Positions 31,432 to 42,617 of a stretch of DNA of 64,000 nucleotides are shown in pieces. Both the position numbers and the translations under genes were made by a program. The stretch lies in assembly GCA_020002185.1 (NCBI GenBank), contig CM034534.1, positions 11,640,512 to 11,704,511 on the forward strand, read 5' to 3'. Positions within the stretch are counted from its first letter, which is position 1; each line of letters starts with the position of its first letter. The DNA comes from Paraescarpia echinospica. Lineage: Eukaryota; Annelida; Polychaeta; Sabellida; Siboglinidae. The notes beneath the pieces were generated by a model. That model was not told the origin of the DNA, ran no database searches, and was given only the letters and a program-made list of their open reading frames with translations.

Positions 31432-32470
31432 TTTTTGACGAGATAATTGTCTACGGGGGACCGTAGTAATTGTCGGACGAGAGCCAGGCCCAATCGGTTG
31501 AATCACCCCCTAAAAAGGGCGTGCGGTCATTTGGTTTCGCCTGTTGTCTATCCAGACCTGGTGCTCGTGGTGGTTTGTGGATTGACTACGTGTTGCTTGT
31601 CTGTTCGATTTACATGTCTGTTATATGTTTGTGCTGTGTTTTGTTCGACTTACGGAGGAAGCTGAAGTCACCGAAACGTCCGAAACGAGAAAGCATCAAG
31701 TGCTACGCAACCGACCAATCATTATTACGGACAATGTAAATCGGCAACGTCGAACTGCTTAAATAAAAAACAAAGCGTTGCCATGGTGACTTCACGAAGA
31801 AACATTTCCATTCAATAAAATTGTGACACTTTTAATACGCGTATGTTATTTGTACTTGAATCTCTCTGGGTGAACTGTTAATCGTGAGTTCCACACTTGG
31901 CCTGGTATTTATATTGAACCTACATTAGCCTGGATACGCCCATGATAGCCCAGATTAACGGTTAATAAAGTCAACGTTAGCCATCCATGCAACCTAATGA
32001 AACGGCGTGATATCGTGTTTGAAGCCAAAAAACAGATGAAACCCTGCACTGTATTAACAAAGGAAAAACATCGTTATACACGACACGTTACGTCCGCAAT
32101 CACGTGACGTCACTTGCTTGTGGCGCGACGTGCGTCCTATTTTGCGCATGCGTGAAAATAATGGTTAGTGGGCGCCTCTGTTGGTGAGTGTAGCGTCATT
32201 CATGTCCGCGCGGCCTGCAAAAGTGAAGACTGTCCACGTGATAGCGGTTTAGTGTAAAAGTAATTAGTCCCTGTATAGAAGATATCCAGGAATTCTAAAA
32301 GTAGTGAGTGGACATTTTGTAATCGAAGAACATTCGCGAAATGACGCCTCGTTGCTAAAGTAACGTTAGTTAGAAGTAACGTCGCCATGTTAATTGAATC
32401 GTGTATGTTAGCAATACTTTGATATGAGAGCAACGTTTGGAACACATCCGTGCGTTGGTGCCTTGGTGTA
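31350..32470 (+). repeat. Long repeat, inverted copy of 21.2-22.6 kb
   Basis: Collinear with the reverse complement of 21223-22570. It contains the coding end, 3' flank, 'CTCTGTTGGTGAGTGTA' block and the far end near 'GAACACATCCGTG'. Average similarity appears moderate, with many indels. Confidence 0.8.
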
Positions 32471-32479
32471 ATTAAATCC

Positions 32480-33080
32480 ACCCGAGTGACGTCGGTCGGT
32501 AAGCAGACCAGTCGAGCAGGTGTGACGTCAGAGGCGCCGATTAATTGCCGACACTTCCCATGTGTCACGGGGAGGGGGTTAACTGCAGCGTTCCCTTCAA
32601 GACTCCTTTGTATATATAATAGCGCTTTCTTTGCCCACCTCGAGAAGGCCAACCAATCTTCAGCTGACCATAGAAGATCGGGCGCCTTCGGTATCGACGC
32701 CTACGGTCATCTGTCATGCGGACGTGCCATGCATGTGACCGGACGTTCGCATTTGTGCCCGCTGAATGTGAACTGTTTTCCGTACGTTTCGCGTTTGTTC
32801 AGCATTTCAGCATTTGTCTTAATTACGATATGATGCTCGTAATGTGTGCATGTGGAATTGCACGCTCTAACGGCATATCTGATATGACATCGGTATGGGG
32901 TCCATACCTCGTATCCATAGCAGTGTTCACAGTGCAGCGGCACAATATACGTTGATTGTTTTGTTTAAACGTACACCACGTTCATTCCAGAGGTGCCTTG
33001 TCAGGCTGCCAATAGATGCGCTTACCTTTCCAAGACGGGCAAAAATTCCATCATCAATTATTGTCTTTTCAGACTACGTG
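32480..33080. other. Unannotated stretch with a TATA-like motif
   Basis: TATATATAATAG at about 32612 lies in otherwise unrecognised sequence. It could be a promoter for either strand, but no gene is evident. Confidence 0.3.
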
Positions 33081-33083
33081 TTA

Positions 33084-33334
33084 AGGGCGGATCCAGACAG
33101 GGTAGTTTGGGGGGGGGGGCAAAAACCTCCAATTGCACCCCGTTGAGGCTCGCCAAAACCCACCTTGAGGTTCTCTAAAAACGTCCAATTGCAAGCACCC
33201 TTGAAGCTCGCCAAAACAGGGTACGTTCTAAATGTATGGGGGCGGGGCACGTGAGGCTAGCGCAAGCACATTCCGGGGGACTTTACAAAGGTTTTAAGAG
33301 GAGAACGTGCCCCCCAGCCCTCTGGATCCGCCTA
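33084..33334. mobile_element. Small TA-flanked MITE with GGCGGATCCAGA termini
   Basis: The left end AGGGCGGATCCAGA and the right end TCTGGATCCGCC are inverted repeats. TA dinucleotides at 33082-33083 and 33335-33336 may be the target duplication. The body holds repeated 'CTCGCCAAAAC' and 'ACCTCCAATTGCA' motifs also seen near 53040-53100. No coding capacity. Confidence 0.6.
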
Positions 33335-33625
33335 TAGACCATAGAGGCGTGCATCCCAGATATGTGAATGTGTCTGCATCATTCGAAGGGACGTCATTGC
33401 CCTGCACTTTGCATGTAAAGATACCAAGAAGGCATGATTGTTGAGTAAATTTTACACCTCTTCTTCTTCCAATACACGCCTAGCCTCAACATGCTGAGGA
33501 TCCAGGCGGTGCCGTGGCATGGCAGGCGAACAGGAAATTGTTGTTTTGTTTTTAGAGTGCAATATATAAGAACACAAATTATCGTGTAAATAAACATAAA
33601 TACGTGCAGAAGAACTTGTTAACGT

Positions 33626-35470
33626 CTAAAACATGGGGTACTGCAAAGTCTGGATGTTGCTTTTAAACGCATACAGGCTGTTTTGATTTACAATATATTG
33701 AGGGAGGGAATTCCAAAGTCGAATGGTACTGGGGAAAAAAGAATACAAGTGGTAGTTGCATCTGGAGTGAGGGATAAGGTAAGATAAGGAATGCTGTTTT
33801 CTAGTGACTATATTTACAGGAATAAGGTATTGGTTTGCTGGTATACCCACTAGGCCATTTGCTATCTTGTACATCATACATAGTTTTGCATCAGTTCTTC
33901 TGTCTGATAAGGATCTCCATCCTAATGTCTGGAGCATGTCTGTTACACTGGAGGTATTGTGGTGGCGATATAAGACATATCGGGCTGCACGGCGTTGAAT
34001 CATTTCTAGTTTGTTTATTTGTGTAAGGGTATATGGATCCCAGACAGTACAGCTGTTCTCCACGATGGGTCTGACAAAGGTGAAGTAGGCCTGAGTTTTT
34101 ATTTGAATTGACGGAACTTTGAGATTTCTGCGGAGGAAGCCTAGTGATCTATTTGCTTTTAGACAAATGTTATTTATGTGGGCATTCCACCGGAGATCTG
34201 AGGTTATGGTTATACCAAGATATTTTACCTGTGAAACAGTTTCTAGTGTTTGACCGTGAAGCATGTATTGATTGTTAATGACAGTTTTGTTTCTTGTTAC
34301 AGGTATGACATGGCATTTTTGAAGATTGAATTCCATGTTCCAGGTTATGGCCCATTTTCCAAGTTTGTGAAGATCTTCCTGGAGCACAGCTGTATTTGTC
34401 TTAGGCTTAAGGGCTATATACATTATGGTGTCATCAGCAAAAAGTCTAACTGTAGATGTAATATTGTCTGGGATGTCATTTATGTAAAAGAGGAATAGAC
34501 AAGGGCCAAGTACAGAGCCTTGTGGTACTCCTGATGTTACGGGTACCTCAGAGGAGGCCTCGCCCTCTATTATGACTCTTTGAGTTCTGTCTGTTAAAAA
34601 TGATCGAATCCAGGAATTTGTTTTGCCTTGGATGCCATAGTGATGGAGTTTGTAAATCAGTTTTTTATGGCTGACCTTATCAAATGCTTTAGAGAAGTCC
34701 ATCACTATGACATCCGTTTGCATGCCAGACTGCATATGGGTAACTAAGTCATGTATGAACTGAATAAGCTGTGTCTCACAAGATACTTGGGAGCGAAAGC
34801 CATGTTGAAGATGATAAAGAATGTTGTGTGAATGTGCATGTTTCATTATACTACTAACCAAGACATGTTCCATTAGTTTTGATGCTATGCATGTCAGGGA
34901 AATGGGCCTATAATTTGAAGCTATGTATTTTTGACCATTCTTGAAAATAGGTGAGACATTTGCTTTTAGCCAGTCTGTGGGGACTTCTCCTGTAGCATAT
35001 GACTTCTGAAAGATTAAAGTTAGCGATGGTGCAATTTCAACAGCCAATTCTTTTAGAATTCTTGGGTTGATGTTGTCTGGTCCTTGTGCTTTATACGGTT
35101 TAAGATTTTGTAGGAGTTTTAGTACACCAGCTTCTGTAATTTCTATTTCTGGCATTTCTGGTAGTGTTGGATTGGGTAGTTTGGTTACTTGGGGAGATGG
35201 GTCATCTGTAAAGACTGATTGAAACTGCTGATTTAGTATCTCCGCTTTGGCTTTAGGGTTTGAGTGTAGGATTCCATTTTGTTTGAGAGGCGATATCGCT
35301 GTGTGGTTTGTACGGCAGTGTTTCATGTAAGTCCAGAATCTCTTAGCATAACCTTGTTTTTGTTGACTATCTTCAGTAGAGATGACAATTTCATTTACAT
35401 AGTTCCAGTAGGCAGTTCTCAGTTGTTGCTGTATAGTTTGTTTTAGATGTTTGTATTTTGGAGTGTGCTT
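33626..35470 (-). CDS. LINE ORF2 (reverse transcriptase), longest intact frame in the window
   Basis: An uninterrupted minus-strand frame of 648 codons ends at 33626. True LINE similarity starts after about 35 foreign residues, at 'HTPKYKHLKQTIQQQLRTAY'. It covers the linker, a complete RT domain ('GPDNINPRILKELAVEIAPS', 'ASNYRPISLT', 'VIVMDFSKAFDKVSHKKLIY', 'SGVPQGSVLGP', 'RLFADDTIMYIA', 'VKYLGITITSDLRWNAHI') and the C-terminus ('RRAARYVLYRHH', 'FFPSTIRLWNSLP'). The catalytic Asp residues (DFSKAFD, FADDT) are intact. The AP endonuclease and ORF1 are absent because the copy is 5'-truncated near 35470. Clade CR1/L2/Jockey by motif pattern. It is probably a recent insertion but cannot retrotranspose alone. 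Confidence 0.9.
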   Translation of the reverse strand, partial: KHTPKYKHLKQTIQQQLRTAYWNYVNEIVISTEDSQQKQGYAKRFWTYMKHCRTNHTAISPLKQNGILHSNPKAKAEILNQQFQSVFTDDPSPQVTKLPNPTLPEMPEIEITEAGVLKLLQNLKPYKAQGPDNINPRILKELAVEIAPSLTLIFQKSYATGEVPTDWLKANVSPIFKNGQKYIASNYRPISLTCIASKLMEHVLVSSIMKHAHSHNILYHLQHGFRSQVSCETQLIQFIHDLVTHMQSGMQTDVIVMDFSKAFDKVSHKKLIYKLHHYGIQGKTNSWIRSFLTDRTQRVIIEGEASSEVPVTSGVPQGSVLGPCLFLFYINDIPDNITSTVRLFADDTIMYIALKPKTNTAVLQEDLHKLGKWAITWNMEFNLQKCHVIPVTRNKTVINNQYMLHGQTLETVSQVKYLGITITSDLRWNAHINNICLKANRSLGFLRRNLKVPSIQIKTQAYFTFVRPIVENSCTVWDPYTLTQINKLEMIQRRAARYVLYRHHNTSSVTDMLQTLGWRSLSDRRTDAKLCMMYKIANGLVGIPANQYLIPVNIVTRKQHSLSYLIPHSRCNYHLYSFFPSTIRLWNSLPQYIVNQNSLYAFKSNIQTLQYPMF

Positions 35471-35910
35471 GTGACATTCTGCCAAATCTCCCGGAAAATC
35501 CGGGAGTATCCCGGATTTTTGGTGTATCTCACGGTCTCCCAGAATACAGGCAAATCTCCCGGATTTCCGCAAAAAAAATTCAACAGCACCCCCTCCCTCC
35601 TCCGTCTTCCGATGTCATGAGTCGAGCCGAGACAGCGGAGAAGCTGCTGAAAATCTGGAGTTTCGATGGTGTGCTGGCTGCGAAAATACGGCAAATACAA
35701 ATAGGTTACAAAAAGCTGAAGTTACGGCGACTAAAAAAATTAAACAGCACCCACTCACATCTTCCGATGCCACAGTCGAGCTAGCCGAGACAGCGGAGGA
35801 GCTGAAGTAGAGCTGAAGATGCGGCTGGGCGGCTGGGGAAAACGTTTCTCAACAGCAACCACGTCTTCCGGTGTCATATTAACGACAGCATCGCGACAGC
35901 ATCATCACGA
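35470..35910. repeat. Degenerate ~110-bp repeats with CCGGGAG palindromes
   Basis: Three related stretches share 'CAACAGCACCC', 'TCTTCCGATGTCAT' and 'GAGACAGCGGAG(AG)AGCTG' (about 35580, 35745, 35850). They are preceded by 'TCCCGGAAAATCCGGGAG' palindromic sequence at 35487-35505. Probably remnants of a DNA transposon; no ends established. Confidence 0.5.
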
Positions 35911-36693
35911 CAGCCCCTGTCAATAACAGTGGCGCCCCTCGGCAGACCGATTCAATATTAATGTCTCATTTCATTGACATGCGATTCGCTGCAGTCTCAG
36001 GCGACGACCTTCACACCCAGTCACGTGACCAAACAACATGGCGGAAATTCTGCGGTTCTAGAAGTTGTGCGTGTTGTGTGTAAAGCAGTATGACGAGTAG
36101 AACATTAAAACGACCCTCTTCTGCACGCAGAAAGATACAACAAGAAACATTCTCACCACATGTTAGGTACAATTACAAGTTTATTGAACTGACAAAGAAT
36201 TAGACTGCGTTGTATTTTGGTTGCTTACCACGCCGTCGTGAGCAAGCAAATGTTTTCCCCTGCCACCGCTCTGCTGGCGTCCGTGTCCCGTTAAGGTTTA
36301 TATTTATTATCATTGCAGCATATTTAACGCAGTATGGATACTTGTGTAGAATTGTGGCCTCCTATATTTCGCCATTATAACTATGTAGGGTGCGGTGGTC
36401 GTGCAAACCAGCCGGTACTCGGTAAAACTCGGTAAAGCCAGGCTAAACTGGCTAATCTGAAGAAGTAAAGACTAAAAGCTAAAGTTAAACTAAACTAGCG
36501 CCTGAGTTACTCAGACTGTCGGGTCGTTCGAGGTCGAATCCTATAATGTTGCCAACTGCTGTTTCAAAACATGGGCAATTTCGTTCACCCCAAGATGCCT
36601 GTATCTTCCAAAGGGACTATTTAAAAAATTCAATATTTGTTCCTTTTTTCACAGTAGGCACTTCAATGAATCCTGCTACCGCAGTGTTTTTAC

Positions 36694-36811
36694 ATGCACG
36701 CAGTGCCGTCTCGTTTCCTCGGCACCTGGGTAGCATTTTACTTCAACCTCTGTTTTCACGCTCTTTTCCCGGTCATTTACGTCATTCGCGGCGGGAGTCC
36801 TTTTGCGGGTA
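36694..36811 (+). CDS. Hypothetical exon 1 of a small two-exon gene
   Basis: From ATG 36694 the frame encodes a hydrophobic N-terminus ('WVAFYFNLCFHALFPVIYVI') and reaches a consensus donor GCGG|GTAAGT at 36812. It ends in phase 1, the phase needed by the exon at 39119. No family recognised. The intron would contain a hAT element. Speculative. Confidence 0.2.
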
Positions 36812-37204
36812 AGTCAAGCTTTCTGTACGTCCTTTTCTTTTTCAAATTTGACCAAAATTATGGTAAATTTAATCGATTTGATGACATAGCTGTGTTTCAG
36901 TTGCAAGTTTGACAGTCTAGTAATGATTTGTAACGAACGAGTATGTTTGTAGGTAAGTCTATAGGATTAATTTAAATTAGTATGTGTTGAAAATATTTTG
37001 TTGGCATGAACGCCTGTGAAATATATGTTTTTTGCGCCATTTAAAACATGTGACATTTGAGCGATCTGTCTCAGTATGACTGAGAGCACTTGACCGGAGG
37101 CGTGGAGCGAAATCGTGGAGCTTCATCCCGACTTATTTAATTAATTTCTGTGCCTTTTAATGACAATAAAAACAACAGTATCTTATTTAACTTTAACATA
37201 GGGC

Positions 37205-38534
37205 CAGACCTGGGGCCGAGTACATTTTCATGAGTACAAGTACGAGTACTTTGATGATGGATGAGTACAAGTACGAATACGAGTACATTGCTAAAAGCTG
37301 AGTACGAGTACATTCTCACGAGTACGAGTAAAAGTACGAGTACATTAAAAAATATATAAATATTAAATAATAACGTATTTTAAAATTATTTAATTAATCT
37401 AATTTATATAACTCAACACAGGTGAATATGCAATGGCAGTTGATACATTTGTTATGATGAAAACTAAGAACAATCTCTATTTCATCAACAATGAAATTCA
37501 CTTCATTGGCATTCATTTCAGTGGCATCAATCTTATCATCTATTTGCCATTGCACCGAATGAACATGAGTTGTTCACAGGTTGATTCTTTCAGGCTGCAC
37601 CGTTCAGGGCAGAATACTTTCTCGGCTATGCTAAATACCCTTTCAACTGGGGCTGATGAGGCCGGAATGCTGAGATGGTGAGGGACCAACTGAGCCAGAG
37701 TTGGAAACCTCAACTGCAGTGGGTCACTGTAATGATCTGTACATGGCTGACTGATGTATTCTCTCACCTCTACAATCAGCAATCTGCTGATATTATAAGT
37801 TTGCAGTTTATATTTTCTGATCATAGACTACTAGTTGTTGAGAGGGTTAGCACATGTCCACATAACAGGCTCAGCATCCCCTTTGGACTTTTTAGCCAGG
37901 CTGCTGGCATGGGATTATACTAGTGTAGGAGACAGTCTGACTTGAGCTACCTTACTTCTACAGAGGAAGACTGGCATTTCTTGTTCTTAGCAGTTAGCAC
38001 TGTCAGCCACTGTCAAGTGGCATAGTCTCCAGACTACATCAGAGGCATTTCCTGTCTAATTGGTGGGTTAACTGCTAATTGGCTCTTTATGGACATCCTG
38101 GTGGCTTAATTAAACAAACAGGTTTATGGCCTGAACTGATAGCCTACAATTATTGTTTGCTGAAGAGGGTGTTTCTGGCTGGGAAAAGATGCTGCCATGT
38201 TTGGGTATCATAGTCATGGTTATCAGAGAATGAGGATGTACTATGTGTAGGGATGGTAAGGTGGTATTCTATCAGAATTAACAAAGTATTAAACAAATTG
38301 TTGAACATTTAAATATTTCAGGAACGTTTAAAAAAAAATTATAACCAAATATATTTATTTTCCCCAGTACATATTGAAAAAGTACTCAGATGTACTCGTA
38401 ATGTACTCGTAAAATCTGAGTACAATGAGTATGAGTACGAGTCCATGACCCATAAGTTTCATGAGCACGAGTACTTCAAAAATGTACTCGAGTACATGAG
38501 TACACGAGTACTGAGTACTTCGGCCCCAGGTCTG
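37205..38534 (-). mobile_element. hAT DNA transposon, internally deleted, with exact 8-bp duplication
   Basis: The left end CAGACCTGGGGCCGAGTAC and the right end (reverse-complemented CAGACCTGGGGCCGAAGTAC) are inverted repeats. CATAGGGC is duplicated exactly at 37197-37204 and 38535-38542. Subterminal regions carry dense GAGTAC/GTACTC motifs. On the minus strand (37824-37540) is the hAT C-terminal dimerisation domain: 'DPLQLRFPTLAQLVPHHLSI' then 'PASSAPVERVFSIAEKVF' and 'LMFIRCN'. The rest of the transposase is absent, so the 1330-bp element is non-autonomous. Confidence 0.93.
37540..37824 (-). pseudogene. hAT transposase C-terminal dimerisation domain
   Basis: Contains the hallmark 'LSIPASSAPVERVFS' and 'SLKESTCEQLMFIRCN'. 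This domain mediates transposase oligomerisation and forms part of the catalytic fold in hAT proteins. There is no BED finger or DDE core within the element boundaries. Confidence 0.85.
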
Positions 38535-39118
38535 CATAGGGCCTATGATTTATAGCCTAGGTCCCACAGGCCAGGCCATATATTAATCTTAGGCCATGAC
38601 TGCTTACTCTTGCCCTTGGGTTTAGGCCTGGCATGGCTTATTCCGTTATTTATGGTTATGCTTTTATTTAGACTTAGAAATAACATAAATGTCATGATGC
38701 AGTAATTTTAATTAATTCTTGTTAGTTACCTATTAAATCAACAATTTGTTAGAAACGTTTTTTTTTTAGGTAAAATACATAAATAATTTGACTTAATTTG
38801 TTTTTTTAAATGTTTCATGACAAACAGTCACTGCACAAAATTGCTAAAGCATGTTGTAAATGTAATACAAACCATAAATGCCTTGATCAGTTGTAGCATC
38901 ATTCATTTCATTATATGACAACATGCAATACATTAAACACCACAGTTATACCTCTCAAGTGTCACAATTATTATGAATATATGTGACATAATGCATTATT
39001 ATAGAATTTTTTACTTCTCTCTTAAGTAACAGAGGCAGGGATATAAAATTATTTCTCACGATTTGCATGTACAATCAAAACAGTCATTGTATGATACACA
39101 ATTACCTTTTTATTTCAG

Positions 39119-39351
39119 ATATGTTCGCAGTTACATGCAGTGACACTGATATGTGTCTGACAGTTAACTGTGAAGGTACCAAGCCACAGAGTCATCTGAA
39201 TATGACACCCATCACCTGCCTCCATACGTACACATTTAATCTGGCTGATTATTTATCTGATACCTACATTGAACAGTGTCCACTCAACATGACACGAACA
39301 TTACTGAAATATGAACCTTGCTGCACAGATCTTGCAGCCTACTGGCATTAA
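39119..39351 (+). CDS. Hypothetical exon 2 of a small two-exon gene
   Basis: A good acceptor (TTTTTATTTCAG) is followed by 77 codons ending at TAA 39349-39351. The frame contains 'MFAVTCSDTDMCLTVNCEGT' and 'LKYEPCCTDLAAYWH' and is rich in cysteine. A poly(A) signal AATAAA lies near 39732. Not recognised. It could also be a chance frame. Confidence 0.25.
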
Positions 39352-39679
39352 ATTATGAGACAATCAACTTCCAATATTACAAAAAGACTGTATTATGAGC
39401 AGAGCAGACTTCTTCTTCATGGCTTTCCTCCCATGGGGCATGGGGAGTAACGCAGAAAGCAGTCTTGCATTTGGCATATTTGGATTCAGCATCGGAATAC
39501 TGTGAACAATTTATAAACATTACTTCATCAAGTTCATGTTAAAATGCAGAACATTACATTATGAAGCATTGACAACTGGTCACTGGTCTGTACAGAGCCT
39601 GCAGCATTCATCCAACCTGTCATGACACAGTCACACATAGACATGGTGAACTAGGAGTGTGAATTTTGTATTTCTTTAT

Positions 39680-41300
39680 CATGTATTGATCTGTTGAGTT
39701 TGTGTGCTATTTAGCCAATATTTACTTATTAATAAAGTTATTGTTAATGCTATATGACTGGTTAATGTATATTTATTATAATGTTTAATTAAACATTACA
39801 TAAATTATATAACTGTCTTCATAATTATGGACATTCCAGCCTTTTATAAAAATGTAGTGGTCAGTCATTAGCGTGCTAATATTAGCCAATATTAACTTAT
39901 TAATTAGTTACTGTTAATGTGAAATGACTGGTTAATGTATATTTATTACCATAATTAATGTGGTTTACTGCTTTCGTAAATTATACAAATATCTTCATAA
40001 TCATGGACATTATGGCCTTTTACTGAAATGTATCAGTTTGTCGAGGTTGCACACTAATTAGCCAATATTGACTAATTAAAGAAATTATTAAATTATTTGT
40101 TAATGTATATGTATTACCATTATTAATGTGGTTATACATTGCTTAATATGTATAAATATCTTCATAGTCATGGACATTATGGCCTTTTATTGATATGTTT
40201 TGGTCTGTTGAGGTTGTGCGCTAATTACCCAGTATTGACTAACTAATTAAATTATTATTATTAAATTATTTTTAATGCATATTTATTACCATTATTAATG
40301 TGTTTATACACATTGCATAATATCAAAAATAGATAAGCGAGTGAAAAATGTACTAGTACCATTACGGTTCGTCGGATCCCAACAATGTTGATGTCGTTTG
40401 AAAGTTTAAGCTTTCTGCTATTCAAACATATACATGGTTTGCTGATAATCATTCCTAAAATTAACTAAAAACGGACCTACAACCGGGCCCGTTCCGGTGT
40501 CTTAGACACTGCGAATGATGTTGTTTCGTTCACACAGTTCACCAATGTACCGATTGAGGCACCACTATCTGATTTCATGATATAAGATCCACCCACTTTC
40601 AAATGGCTGACATACGCGAAGTAGGCGTGACGTCACAGTGACATATATCAACCAACCAACGCAACAAATTTTGACCCGTTGAGAGGCGTACATTATTGTG
40701 ACGTCACTCCGACGTAGAGATATATCGGTTTCGCTGCGATCAAAGCACATCAGTTTCGCCGCGGTTTAAACGTGGGTGGCGCTTATAACATGAAATCAAG
40801 AAATGGTGAAGTGCGCATGTCTGAACCTATGCAAATGAGGAAAACAGCGCCACAATCGGAAGATTATTGTACTGAGTACCCGCCACCAACATCGTTCGGA
40901 ACCGTATAGAACAACGAAAACGGCCTGATTGTAGGTCCATTTATCGGTGTTCTTTGAACGGTTACCAGGAAATCTAGATGATGCTAGAATAACAAAACAT
41001 GCATCCTTTCAAATGATACCAAGATCGTCAGGACAGGACGAGCCGTGAGGGTGCTAACGAACGTAGAATTTCATGTTTTGGATGTGTTCTGAGTTGTTCA
41101 TTTTTCGTTCGCTTATCTATTTTTGATAATATGTAAAAAAAATCTTCATAATCATAGACATTGTGGCCTTTAATTGGAGCGTTTTGGTCTGTTGAGTTTT
41201 GCATGCTACATAACTAAAATTAACTAATTAATTGCATTAATTTGGTTATAATTAGTACTAAAATTATTAAATATTATAAATTTATTACTCTTGTCAATGT
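39680..41300. repeat. Tandem array of ~170-bp units, interrupted by an insertion
   Basis: Units recur at about 39713, 39884, 40060, 40228 and, after the inserted element, 41205. They share 'CTTCATAATCATGGACATTA', 'TGGCCTTTTA', 'GCTAATTAGCCAATATTGAC' and 'TTAATGTATATTTATTACCA'. AT-rich and non-coding. Confidence 0.88.
40323..41126. mobile_element. Foldback/TIR element inserted in the tandem array
   Basis: The ends are inverted repeats of about 28 bp (left TCAAAAATAGATAAGCGAG, right CTTATCTATTTTTGA), and TAATA is duplicated at 40318-40322 and 41127-41131. The neighbouring array unit at about 40137-40150 shows the matching empty site. No transposase is encoded. A partial relative lies at 24023-24287. 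Superfamily unresolved. Confidence 0.8.
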
Positions 41301-41309
41301 GTTTGAAAA

Positions 41310-42540
41310 CCCTGAACACAGTATTTAAATATCTGTATAAATAAAAAAGTTAAGACATTTTAAAGCAAATATTTACCTATAGAAAACACAAATATGAGTC
41401 CATTTTGCCATTACGCTGTTTTTTCGTCTTAAAATCATAATATCTTTTGATCTATTAAAGGTATCTTAATAAAGTAAACTGTTATGTGATCCTTAACCTT
41501 ATTACCTTTAATTTAAGCCCATTCCCAATGTTCTAGCATGATATTAAATTTTTTGTTGAAGTGCCTATCACAGTTAGTTTATATATCTAGGAACACTGAT
41601 TTTCCGTTTAAAAAAAGCAAGTTCCGTTTCAATTCAGTTTCAAAATTAAGTTTCAGAAACAGGTAAATTCTGTTTCAGAAAAAAGCAAATCCTGTTTCAA
41701 ACAACGTTTTTTCTGTGTCAAATTATGCATTTTCCATTTAAAATGGCATACTGGCTAAAGAAGCCCATTCCTGTTAATAAAGGAAATATTTTATTTCAAA
41801 ATTAACTTTGAAAAATAATACATTCTGTGAAATATCTAAAATATCACAATGTTGTGATCTCTGGATCTAAATAATACTGTTTTACAATGTATGTAGTTAA
41901 CTTTTCAAACATTTATTTGTGCAATATTTGCAACCCAATAACAACCGTACATCATCAATTTAGATAATAAAATAATGACTGTCACACAATTACATATAAA
42001 TGACTCGTTTAAAATGCTGCAAATTATTCAAGCAATCGTATTAATAACAATTATGAATCAGTATTAGAAATAAGCCAGACTATTTACTTGTCCGCCGGAC
42101 AAGGAGGTTTTGAAATCTACATTTTAATTTGTTTGAGTGGTTGTCAAGTGGAATCGAAGCCAGTCAACCAGAAACATGACTAATGCAAAGCCAGGAAATG
42201 TTGTCACAAAAATCATAATAAACTATGTAATCTGATAATATTTTGTTAAACCTCTGTAAACTTCAATATTAACAAAGTTCTGTATTTTACAAATGAAAAT
42301 AATCTTCAACTGATCATCAGCAAACAAACACATATTTATCCTAAATGTTATATTACCATTTCAATGATACTAAAACAGTTTTAATAGTGCCCGAATTACA
42401 TTTACCAGGCAGAATATAATTTATAGATTTAGTTACGTCGTAACGTTGCTTTCCAAATTGTTGATGATTGAAAATTGCTACCAGATAACGTTTCAGTTTG
42501 TGTTCTTTGTTTTCTCTTATGTACAAATTTGGGTATTTTG
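41310..42540. other. AT-rich stretch upstream of the first secure DAAF9 exon
   Basis: Repeated 'GTTTCAGAAA/CCGTTTCAA' motifs occur at about 41600-41710. No exon recognised. Confidence 0.4.
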
Positions 42541-42546
42541 TTTCAG

Positions 42547-42617
42547 TTCAACACGACTGCGAAATGTGCAGGATTGTTTGCGAGAGAGAGGGACAGATGC
42601 CCTTCTGGCAATTCTTG
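42547..42617 (+). CDS. DAAF9: DAAF9 exon 2
   Basis: Acceptor TTTGTTTCAG, donor TTG|GTATGT. Encodes 'STRLRNVQDCLRERGTDALL' and 'AIL'. Needs two bases from an upstream exon and ends with one base of the next codon. Confidence 0.82.

Noticed and set aside
17395..32470. One giant transposon bounded by the large inverted repeats
   Set aside because: The two inverted pairs are interleaved rather than nested and have no common termini or target duplications.
36039..36062. ATGGCGGAAATTCTGCGG start as a DAAF9 first exon
   Set aside because: A stop follows after seven codons and there is no usable donor in the right phase.
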